From Acidimicrobiaceae bacterium (GTDB lineage: Bacteria; Actinomycetota; Acidimicrobiia; Acidimicrobiales; Acidimicrobiaceae): DNA of 24,037 nt. Positions within the stretch are counted from its first letter, which is position 1. Each line of letters starts with the position of its first letter. The position numbers were made by a program, and so were the translations under genes. Of the stretch, positions 8,432 through 15,775 are shown piece after piece. Under the pieces are notes generated by a model that searched no databases, was not told the DNA's origin, and saw nothing but the letters and a program-made list of their open reading frames with translations. The stretch is from the NCBI GenBank assembly GCA_013044415.1, contig JABEUO010000151.1:1-24037 (forward strand), read 5' to 3'.

Positions 8432-9841
8432 GTGAAGGAAGTACTTGAGATACCAGTCGCTGAAGCCGGTCCTTTAGGCATCGAGAGACGCGGTATAGAT
8501 TACGTGCCCGCCGGCGAGAGGTGGGCACGGCCGGTAAATCTCTTCTGGATGTGGGCCGGTGCGATATTCAATGTTGAATATTTGGTCTATGGGGCAGTTC
8601 TGATGAGCTTCGGTCTATCTTTTGCCCAGGCGGTCTTTATTATCCTGGTCGGTAACCTCTCCTGGGTCCTGCTGGGGTTGACCAGTCTCCAAGGGCCCTT
8701 GGCTGGAACTACCACTTTCACTATCAATCGAGCCTCTTATGGGCCAAAGGGATCGAAACTATTGGCGGTTTTCAACTGGCTGACACAAGTCGGTTTTGAG
8801 ACCGAAGGTATAGCGCTTATCGTGCTAGCTGGACTTGCTCTAGCCTCCAATTCAGGTGTGCATGCAGGGGTCGCTCTGAAGATTGCCCTGATAGTTGGGG
8901 CTTCAATTGTCCAGCTCATCCTGCCGCTTTTCGGTCACGAGGTGATCCTCAAAACATTGCGAGTCCTTTTAGTTCCCTTTGTGGTTCTATTCGTGATTTT
9001 TGCAGCGTTGAGCCTCTCTAAGGTAAATGTCCATTCGGTACATCACGGGGCTAACTGGCAGACGATGCTCGAGGCCCTGGCCTTCATCATCACCACGAGT
9101 GGCTTAGGGTGGACAGAAAATGGAAATGACTATTCTCGGTACCTTCCAAAGGCTTCTTCGGCGAAGGCGATAGTGGGATGGGTGTTTTTGGGAACCTTCA
9201 TACCTTCGGTTTTGCTCATGGGTCTCGGTGCGGCGGTGGCCACATTTCTGGGAAGCAATTCTGGGTCGATCACCGGAATGGCCGGGGCCTTTTCGGCCTG
9301 GTTCCTCTGGCCATATTTGATCGTCGCAATAGTACAACTCTTCGCCATCAATAGCCTCGACCTGTACTCTTCGGGAGTGACCTTGCAGGCGCTTGGTCTG
9401 AAACTTACCAGGCTCCAGGCGGTCTTCTTGGACACGGTGATCTGTGGCCTTTTGACCTCCTATGCCATCTTCTCCAACTCATTCAATAGCCTCCTGAACG
9501 AGTTCGTCCTTTTCATCGTCGTGTGGGTTGCCCCATGGACGGCCATCTATTTGGTGGACTGGGTGCTTAGGAAGAAGAAATATGTCGAAGAGGACCTCCA
9601 AAAGACTAAGGGTGGGGTCTACTACCGCAATAACGGAGTCCATTGGCAGGCGATAATCGCTCAAGTTCTTGGGATGGCTGCCTCCCTCTTGGCGCTCGAT
9701 GCCTACCCGCACTATGTCAGTCCAATTTCGAACATAACAAATGGGGCGGACTTCTCGGTCTTTACCGGGATTATCGTTGCGGGGGTTGCCTACTACTTAC
9801 TTGCGAAAAAGGGAGTGGAGAGCGAAGCCTCAACCCACTGA
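8432..9841 (+). CDS. NCS1-family permease (purine/cytosine/allantoin-type transporter)
   Basis: A 469-residue inner-membrane transporter with about twelve hydrophobic segments. The N-terminal part RRGIDYVPAGERWARP, the helix-1 region NLFWMWAGAIFNVEYLVYG and the later GWTENGNDYSRYLPK are typical of the nucleobase:cation symporter-1 family (cytosine, purine, uracil, allantoin or thiamine-precursor uptake). Substrate is not determined by sequence. An upstream in-frame ATG at 8309 would add 41 residues unlike the family; GTG at 8432 is preferred because GGAGG lies at 8418-8422, nine bases before it. The last ~60 residues have two more hydrophobic segments and end at ESEASTH. No catabolic genes lie next to it. 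Confidence 0.9.
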   Translation: MKEVLEIPVAEAGPLGIERRGIDYVPAGERWARPVNLFWMWAGAIFNVEYLVYGAVLMSFGLSFAQAVFIILVGNLSWVLLGLTSLQGPLAGTTTFTINRASYGPKGSKLLAVFNWLTQVGFETEGIALIVLAGLALASNSGVHAGVALKIALIVGASIVQLILPLFGHEVILKTLRVLLVPFVVLFVIFAALSLSKVNVHSVHHGANWQTMLEALAFIITTSGLGWTENGNDYSRYLPKASSAKAIVGWVFLGTFIPSVLLMGLGAAVATFLGSNSGSITGMAGAFSAWFLWPYLIVAIVQLFAINSLDLYSSGVTLQALGLKLTRLQAVFLDTVICGLLTSYAIFSNSFNSLLNEFVLFIVVWVAPWTAIYLVDWVLRKKKYVEEDLQKTKGGVYYRNNGVHWQAIIAQVLGMAASLLALDAYPHYVSPISNITNGADFSVFTGIIVAGVAYYLLAKKGVESEASTH

Positions 9842-10009
9842 CACCCATAGGCGATCAGACTTCTAACAGTGGCTCTAGGTTCGATCTGGAGTAGTTTGGC
9901 TGAGACTGCAACGACTTGTGCTCTTGGCCATTTAGCCCTGTTGGGCCGAAAGTTGCCCTTTTTGGGTAGCCTGAATCGGCTTTTGGCGGGATGATTTAGG
10001 AAGGCATTG

Positions 10010-11179
10010 GTGGGTTTCTCAACCGGAATAAGGCGTTCGACCTTCGCTGGACTCGCCGTGGGTGCGATGTTACTTGGCGGGTGTAGCGTTGCTGGGTCAA
10101 GCGAACCGACGACCTCTACTGTCGCGTCTACAGAGATCACTACGACGACCACTGTAGCTTGTTCAAATTTCAGGGTGCTATCCGGATGGCCTACCAGTGC
10201 TTTAGCTGCGGGCTTGATTGTGGTTCCGGTAAACGATGCTAATCCACAACTCGTAGCACCTGAAGTGAGCAATGGTGCAGGTGGAGTGATACTTTTCGGT
10301 AACGGGGCGACATCGGCGCTTTCGGGGCAACTTTCGGCACTTAAGCGACTAAACCCCCTCGGGGTGGCGCCATTGATCATGTCGGACGAGGAGGGTGGCG
10401 CTGTACAACGGCTTGCCGGGCTACTTGGGGCGATGCCTTCCGCCCGAACTATGGGTGCAACCTTGACCCCAAGTGAGATCCAGTCGCTCGCCTACAACTA
10501 CGGGAAGAAGCTGCTAGCGGTTGGAGTCACTATGGATCTAGCCCCGGTTCTCGATGTGGATGGAAGGCCCGGCCCCTCGGCGACTAACCCAGATGGGACA
10601 AGGAGCTTCTCTGCGATTCCGAACGTAGCCGCTGCGGATGGAGTCGCTTTTGCGCAGGGGCTCCAGGAGGCTGGGGTCATCCCGGTATTGAAACACTTTC
10701 CCGGTTTGGGGGGGTCCAGCGGAAATACCGACGTCGCTCCGGCTTCCACATTGCCCCTTAGTGAGCTCAAGACGACGGGCCTAATACCATTTGAGGCCGC
10801 GATAGGGGCAAAGCTCCCCGTGGTCATGATGTCGAATGCGACTGTTCCTGGCCTGACGAGTGGGCCGGCGAGCCTTTCGAGGGTGGCCTTCGACTACCTA
10901 CGTAATCATATGGGCTTCAGTGGGCTAATCATCACCGACTCAATGTCAGCCGGAGCGATCGAGCAGATCGGATTGACCGTACCACAAGCCACGGTCAGGG
11001 CGATAGAAGCCGGAGCGGATATGGTTATGTTCAACACTGTTGACCCAGCGGTTACCTTCAAGGATAGCGTGGTCGCTTTGGATCAAGCCGTGGCGTCAGG
11101 CTCGCTGAGTCGAGCCCGGCTCATTGGGTCGGTTGAAAATATTCTCGCCACCCGAAATATAGACCTCTGCGCAAGCTAG
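10010..11179 (+). CDS. GH3-family lipoprotein (beta-N-acetylhexosaminidase/NagZ-like)
   Basis: A 389-residue exported lipoprotein. An N-terminal signal peptide (RRS, then a hydrophobic stretch) ends in the lipobox LGGC with Cys25, followed by a Ser/Thr-rich linker (about 30-50). The GH3 barrel shows DEEGGAVQRL (126-135), DLAPVLDV (176-183), KHFPG (228-232) and IITDSMSAGA (307-316), where Asp310 is the expected nucleophile. NagZ-type members cleave N-acetylglucosamine from muropeptides or glycans. The acid/base loop is unusual: classical NagZ has KHFPGHGDT..DSH, but here KHFPGLG is followed by GNTD (238-241), so the Asp-His pair is missing. GTG at 10010 is chosen because AGGAAGG ends five bases upstream; TTG at 10007 is too close. 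Confidence 0.9.
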   Translation: MGFSTGIRRSTFAGLAVGAMLLGGCSVAGSSEPTTSTVASTEITTTTTVACSNFRVLSGWPTSALAAGLIVVPVNDANPQLVAPEVSNGAGGVILFGNGATSALSGQLSALKRLNPLGVAPLIMSDEEGGAVQRLAGLLGAMPSARTMGATLTPSEIQSLAYNYGKKLLAVGVTMDLAPVLDVDGRPGPSATNPDGTRSFSAIPNVAAADGVAFAQGLQEAGVIPVLKHFPGLGGSSGNTDVAPASTLPLSELKTTGLIPFEAAIGAKLPVVMMSNATVPGLTSGPASLSRVAFDYLRNHMGFSGLIITDSMSAGAIEQIGLTVPQATVRAIEAGADMVMFNTVDPAVTFKDSVVALDQAVASGSLSRARLIGSVENILATRNIDLCAS

Positions 11180-11860
11180 CGGAACGAAAGGCAATTTGGT
11201 CATCATCTATCGCCGGGTGCCCCACCGAGTTGGATCTAGCTGCTTAGCTATCCAGCCGCTGACCTGCTGGCTTCTTATTCAAAGAAGTCGATTCGCCTCG
11301 GGCGATACAAGAACTTCCATTGAGCGACATTTCCTCAGCTGGAAGGCACCGGCGTGTGGTGACTATCCTTCGACGAATTTGCTAATGAGAGGGAGCACTC
11401 GAGACCATCGCATCGACAATTTGCGCTAAAGACCAATTGGCTAGGAGGGACTGGTGCGACCTTGAAGTTCAATGGTTGAGTGCCTTCTTGGTGTTGAGGC
11501 TTTTTGATTTGCGAGATTGCCGCATTTGGAATTTGCTTGATCTGCCCCTTGATCATTAGGTAGTAGTGCCCTTTGGTAAAGGAATTCAGGCCCGTATATT
11601 TCTATGCAAGTTGCGCCACAATATAGGTAAGTGGATTCGATATCAAGTTTTGGTTAGTCACAAATTCCTAGGGTCTTTTGGCCCCTTTTCGCTTTTGGAC
11701 TTTGCCAATTCGGCGAACAGGCTTATCATTCGTTAATGGACGGAACTTTTAGTTCTGTGTTTGAAATCGGGCGGAGCCTTGGCTGTTCGCTTGTTGGATT
11801 AATTTAGAGATGTGGGTGCTAGATGAATTCTGATCTGAAGCTCTCAGTGGCGGTGCGGAC
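11180..11860. other. Gene-poor region upstream of the DUF6884-glycosylase gene
   Basis: About 680 bases without a supported gene. A bulged hairpin at 11232-11253 (GGA..TAGCT-GCTT-AGCTA..TCC) lies 53 bases after the GH3 stop codon, without a T-run, and is a weak terminator candidate. A minus-strand open frame (11335-11556, 73 codons) has no family motif. The second half (11560-11850) is AT-rich and probably contains the promoter of the next gene, but no convincing -35/-10 pair with proper spacing could be named. Confidence 0.5.
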
Positions 11861-14092
11861 GTGACCGGACCCGAAACTTCGACCCGATTTTCTCAATCCA
11901 TTGCTAGTCCACCCGATGATCTAAGCAAAGAGTTAATGACAAGAAGTTTCGATTCAAATCAGAAAGTTAAAAAGGTGAGGATAGGACTAGTTGGGTGTGT
12001 GTCAACGAAGCTATCAAAGGCCGCCCAGGCCAAGGACCTTTACAATTCGACCCTTTTCCGGGGAAGGCGAAGTTGGGTAGAGCGGACCTGTGATACTTGG
12101 TTTATCCTTTCCGCTAAGTATGGCCTCGTCCTGCCAACTCAGGTCATCGAGCCCTACGACGTATCTTTGACCGACGCACCAACTGAGTTCAAACATGACT
12201 GGGCAAATCACGTCCTCGGCCAGCTAGAGGCGATTCTAGGAGACTTGAAACTATATGAGTTTGAGATCCACGCAGGATCCGCATATAGAGAGTTTGGGCT
12301 TGTTCGCCAGCTTATTTCAAAAGGAGCCCAGGTCTCGGTACCGGCGGAAGGGCTAAAGATCGGCCCGCAATTAGAGATGTACGTTGGGAACTCTTCTCAC
12401 ACCAAGGCCCGTTTTGGTTCGATTGGTGCTCACCCGGCTGCTGGGGCAAAACGTTCTTCATATCAAGAGATTGGTTGGAAGCTTTTACAGGTAGACGGTG
12501 ACAGTGCGACTATTTCGATGTCCGAACTGGAGGAGCTGATAGGACGATTCCTTCCCAACTCTGCGAGGAACTATCGGGAATGGTGGGCCAACACCGAACG
12601 GTCACCCCAGGCGCGCGGTTGGCTTTCCGCTGGGTGGCGGGTAGAAAATGTCGATCGCGAAAGGGAGCTGGTCCACTTCACTAGGAATCCGGAGGGCTAT
12701 ATTCCTCGAGTGGGACGTCGACCGAAGTTTGAGGGAGATGGAACTTCAGTTAAGCACTCCAGCGGACACGCAAAGGAAGAAAAGGCCGGCATCTTCCTCG
12801 ATAATCTTCACGAGACCGGTGAGTGGAGCTACGTCTGGCCCAAGGTTACCGAGCGATTTTCAAAGACCTTCGTCGGCGAACTCCACATCGGTGAAGCCGT
12901 TTACGATTTCCGCCACGCAATAGGCGAGAGGTATGTTTTCGGTAACCTTAGGACCCACACGGTTACGTTCTTGAACGGTAGGCCGGTGGTTGAGGGTGCT
13001 GGCTGCGATGACTTTAGAATTTCGAAGTCACTAGTGAGTTTTATCCGTGGTGATGGCGGCTACCTCCTCGACTCGAGGGACGACATGCCGGCTACCTACC
13101 GGGATTTTGATGTTGTCTTCCAGAAGGATGAGATCTCTTCACCCGATGCAAAAGATGCTTTGGCGGTGAAGATTCGTGAAGACGATGTCGCTCACTGGGC
13201 TCTGCACGGTGCACTTAGGAGGTTGCTAGTACCTGGGGAGCAGGCGAATCGCGTGGTAATCAAGGGTTCTTCAAGGGCACACGCCCCCGATCCCGACGAA
13301 GTGCTGATGCGAAAGTCTCGTCGATCGTCACTCTCGGGAAGGGCGCAGAAGGCCACTGCAGAGTTGATAATCCAGTTTGGATCCGAAGTAACCAAAGCGG
13401 ATCCAGCCGCTTCGTCTCTCTTGGCTAGTAGCAAGGAGGCAGACCTGCTTATCAGGAGGGATCCGTTTGCCTTCCTGGTGGGGATAATCTGTGATGGAAG
13501 TTCGAGTGTCTCGTCGGGATGGGACATTCCGTATCTACTGAAGTCGAGACTTGGTCATCTCGATCCATACCGTATTCGTGCGGACTACCTCGCATTGCGC
13601 AAGGCGATGATAGAGCCTACGCCACTTATGGCACAGGTAAATGATGCTACTGAGTGGATCGCAGAAGCTGCGGATCGTGTTGTACGAGTATACGGCGGTG
13701 ACGCGGCGAGGATCTGGCGTACAAGGCCAAACCCAACCCAGCTTGCACTAAGACTTCAGCGATTTTCAGGGATCGGCAAGACTAAGTCCCACATCGCAAC
13801 TGAGCTTCTCTCAAGGTTCCTAAAGGTGGAGTTTTCAGACGGTACGGAGTCCGAAGGCGGGTTTGACAACCAAGTACGAAGGGTTTTTGCAAGGGTAGGC
13901 CTATCGCCCACCGATAAGCGGGATGACGTGATCTCGGCGGCAAAGAGGCTATATCCGCAGCGGCCATTGGCGCTTGACCAGTCGGCATGGGAGATAGGTC
14001 GCCGTTGGTGTACTCCGTCCGATCCGAATTGCAAAGATTGCATACTAAAGGCAACTTGTTTGCGGGTCGCTGCTGGAGCCGCTAGTAGCTAG
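11861..14092 (+). CDS. Multidomain protein: DUF6884-like domain, unknown middle, C-terminal [4Fe-4S] HhH-GPD (endonuclease III-like) DNA glycosylase
   Basis: A 743-residue protein. Residues 39-175 resemble DUF6884 (VRIGLVGCVSTKLS, AKDLYNSTLF, WFILSAKYGLVLP, IEPYDVSL). Residues 200-275 resemble a small domain often found alone (possibly DUF7662: WWANTERSPQARGWLSAGWR). Residues 310-455 were not recognised. From about 535 it is an endonuclease III-type glycosylase: helix-hairpin-helix FSGIGKTKSH (635-644), the catalytic-Asp position Asp669 (GGFDNQVRRV), and a [4Fe-4S] loop Cys717, Cys724, Cys727, Cys733, exactly C-x6-C-x2-C-x5-C. The lysine of bifunctional enzymes (K120 of EndoIII) is Thr641, suggesting base removal without strand cleavage. 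The start is uncertain: GTG 11861, ATG 11936 or GTG 11975 (just at the DUF6884 core); none has a good ribosome site. DNA repair, or defence against modified DNA, are both possible. Confidence 0.88.
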   Translation: MTGPETSTRFSQSIASPPDDLSKELMTRSFDSNQKVKKVRIGLVGCVSTKLSKAAQAKDLYNSTLFRGRRSWVERTCDTWFILSAKYGLVLPTQVIEPYDVSLTDAPTEFKHDWANHVLGQLEAILGDLKLYEFEIHAGSAYREFGLVRQLISKGAQVSVPAEGLKIGPQLEMYVGNSSHTKARFGSIGAHPAAGAKRSSYQEIGWKLLQVDGDSATISMSELEELIGRFLPNSARNYREWWANTERSPQARGWLSAGWRVENVDRERELVHFTRNPEGYIPRVGRRPKFEGDGTSVKHSSGHAKEEKAGIFLDNLHETGEWSYVWPKVTERFSKTFVGELHIGEAVYDFRHAIGERYVFGNLRTHTVTFLNGRPVVEGAGCDDFRISKSLVSFIRGDGGYLLDSRDDMPATYRDFDVVFQKDEISSPDAKDALAVKIREDDVAHWALHGALRRLLVPGEQANRVVIKGSSRAHAPDPDEVLMRKSRRSSLSGRAQKATAELIIQFGSEVTKADPAASSLLASSKEADLLIRRDPFAFLVGIICDGSSSVSSGWDIPYLLKSRLGHLDPYRIRADYLALRKAMIEPTPLMAQVNDATEWIAEAADRVVRVYGGDAARIWRTRPNPTQLALRLQRFSGIGKTKSHIATELLSRFLKVEFSDGTESEGGFDNQVRRVFARVGLSPTDKRDDVISAAKRLYPQRPLALDQSAWEIGRRWCTPSDPNCKDCILKATCLRVAAGAASS

Positions 14093-14107
14093 TGTTTGGA
14101 TCGATGG

Positions 14108-14137
14108 GATCCGAGGGAAGCCACCTTCCCTCGGATC
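14108..14137. terminator. Bidirectional hairpin terminator between convergent genes
   Basis: GATCCGAGGGAAG (14108-14120) and CTTCCCTCGGATC (14125-14137) form a perfect 13-bp stem with loop CCAC. It fills the 51-base gap between the stop codons of the plus-strand glycosylase fusion and the minus-strand aldo/keto reductase. There is no long T-run on either side, but position and stem strength make a shared terminator the best reading. Confidence 0.85.
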
Positions 14138-14143
14138 TGAGAG

Positions 14144-15103
14144 CTAGCCGATTATCGCTTCAATTTCCGAAATTATCTCTGGACTCAGCCGATCAACCAC
14201 CTCCGAGGCCGCAAGGTTCTCCTTGAGCTGTGAGACCTTTGAAGCACCCAAGATCACCGTCGATACGTTGGGGTTGTTAAGGCACCAAGCGATTGCGAGT
14301 TGACTGAGGGTCGAGTCGACCTTGTCAGCAACGACCTTGAGCCTCTTCACTTTCTCGTTGGCCTCTTTCGATGTCAAGCCATCTTTTAGCCACTCGTAAC
14401 CAGCCAGTGCCGCCCTGGAGTCCTTCGGGACCCCCGAGATGTATTTACCACTTAGTAAACCAGATGCGAGTGGGCTCCAGGTGGTAAGGCCTAGGCCGTA
14501 GTTTCCGTAGAGGGGAGCAAACTCCTTTTCGACCTTTTCGCGGGTGAACATGTTGTATTGGGGCTGCTCCATGACTGGAGCGCGGAGATGATGCTTTTCG
14601 GCAATGCGGTAGGCTTCTATCAGTTCCCCAGCGGACCACTCGGAAGTTCCCCAATAGTGGGCCTTACCAGAACCAACGATGTCACTCATCGCCCAAACGG
14701 TCTCTTCGATGGGCGTATCCGGGTCTGGTCGATGGCAGAATATTAGGTCCAAGTGATCGAGGGAGAGCCTTTCTAGGCTTTTATCCACCGCTTCTAGGAG
14801 GTATTTTCGATTCAGGGTGAACTTTGTATGTGGAGTATCGTGAATTCCCCAGAAGTACTTAGAGGAGACGATGAAGCTATGCCTTGGCAGGGCCAGTTCA
14901 GCAAAGGCCGCGCCCATTATTCTCTCCGATTCTCCTCCAGAATAGACTTCGGCGTTGTCGAAGAAGTTGACTCCAGCTTCAATGGCCGTGTGGATCATAT
15001 TTGCCGCGGAGTTCTCAGCAATTTGTGTCCCAAAGGTAACCCACGAGCCGAATGACAAACTTGAGACTTTAAGGCCAGACTTCCCTAACCGACGGTACTG
15101 CAC
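14144..15103 (-). CDS. Aldo/keto reductase, voltage-gated K+ channel beta-subunit (AKR6)-like
   Basis: An NADPH-dependent (beta/alpha)8 oxidoreductase of about 319 residues. The full catalytic tetrad is visible: Asp49 and Tyr54 (FFDNAEVY), Lys82 (SSKYFWG) and His124 (FCHRPDPDTP). The motifs SFGSWVTFG and GESERIMG place it with Kv-beta-like bacterial enzymes. The physiological substrate is unknown, probably an aldehyde or ketone. The reading frame is open further upstream (ATG at 15190 and 15136), but GTG at 15103 is preferred: AGAGGAG lies just upstream and the resulting N-terminus, MQYRRLGKSGLKVS, matches the family's usual beginning. Three near-copies of a 17-bp repeat lie about 150 bases upstream and may bind a regulator. 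Confidence 0.93.
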   Translation of the reverse strand: MQYRRLGKSGLKVSSLSFGSWVTFGTQIAENSAANMIHTAIEAGVNFFDNAEVYSGGESERIMGAAFAELALPRHSFIVSSKYFWGIHDTPHTKFTLNRKYLLEAVDKSLERLSLDHLDLIFCHRPDPDTPIEETVWAMSDIVGSGKAHYWGTSEWSAGELIEAYRIAEKHHLRAPVMEQPQYNMFTREKVEKEFAPLYGNYGLGLTTWSPLASGLLSGKYISGVPKDSRAALAGYEWLKDGLTSKEANEKVKRLKVVADKVDSTLSQLAIAWCLNNPNVSTVILGASKVSQLKENLAASEVVDRLSPEIISEIEAIIG

Positions 15104-15248
15104 ATCTCCTCTTTCCCTTACGTTTACAGTTGGCATCAACTGAGCCCGGCCAGACCCGGACCCTGTATTTAAAATTGCAGTCGTTTGCAATGGGTATCAA
15201 CGTAAAAGCTGCCCTTTGGATTCCTGACCAGTCACGGAGTCGGCCTTT

Positions 15249-15293
15249 ATTTCGATATCGCAATTATTTCGATATCGCAATTATTTCGAAATC
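15249..15293. repeat. 17-bp tandem repeat with palindromic cores, upstream of the aldo/keto reductase
   Basis: ATTTCGATATCGCAATT is present at 15249-15265 and, identical, at 15266-15282; a third partial and altered copy ATTTCGAAATC is at 15283-15293. Each full unit contains the palindrome CGATATCG and the third contains ATTTCGAAAT. The block sits between the stop codon of the universal stress protein gene and the aldo/keto reductase start on the same strand, so it could be an operator array for the latter or part of the 3' end of the long operon. Confidence 0.9.
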
Positions 15294-15304
15294 AAGGCGA
15301 AATC

Positions 15305-15763
15305 TCAAACTACCAGCACCGGGCAGCTCCGGTGACGTAGTAGGGCTTCAAGTGATCGACCTACCCCGCGGTGCGCGATCTGCTCACGACCGTGGCCACC
15401 GAGGACTATTAGATCGAAGCCGTGCTCTTCCGCGTAGTGGGCAATCGAATAGGCTGCGTCATCGGCATAAGTGACGTCGGTGGTTACATCGCAGCTTGGC
15501 CGATACCCTTCCCAAACACGTGAAAGGCCCCGGGAAAGGTTTTCCTTCTCGGCATCTGCAGCACGCTCCAGCTCTTCGTCTGTCTCGGCGTGTGCCGGTA
15601 AGCGTACTACTGTCAGTACTCGTACCTCGCCACCTAGTTCGCTCGCCAGTGTTACGGCGACCCTAAGCGCTAGTTTTGCGTCACTCGAGCCGTCGAATCC
15701 AACGAGGATGTGCCTGAAGGTACCGGCGAGACGATTCTCGAATTGGTTGTTATCTTTCGTCAA
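15305..15763 (-). CDS. Universal stress protein (UspA family)
   Basis: A single-domain UspA protein of 152 residues: a beta-strand start FRHILVGFDGSSDAKLAL, and a C-terminal nucleotide-binding signature GGHGREQIAHRGVGRS followed by CPVLVV. The signature fits G-x2-G-x9-G except that Arg stands where Ser/Thr is usual, with Ser next, so ATP binding is likely but not certain. TTG at 15763 is a good start because GAGGAGG lies four bases upstream. It begins 12 bases after the HyfB-like gene, so it is the last gene of the membrane-complex operon, suggesting it is produced with, and may sense energy or nucleotide state for, that complex. Confidence 0.92.
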   Translation of the reverse strand: MTKDNNQFENRLAGTFRHILVGFDGSSDAKLALRVAVTLASELGGEVRVLTVVRLPAHAETDEELERAADAEKENLSRGLSRVWEGYRPSCDVTTDVTYADDAAYSIAHYAEEHGFDLIVLGGHGREQIAHRGVGRSLEALLRHRSCPVLVV

Positions 15764-15775
15764 AGTTCCTCCTCG

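Noticed and set aside
11335..11556. 73-codon minus-strand frame in the region upstream of the glycosylase fusion
   Set aside because: No recognisable motif; composition is not convincing as protein.
15104..15190. Upstream ATG starts of the aldo/keto reductase
   Set aside because: They add residues not seen in the family, and GTG 15103 has a better placed ribosome site.
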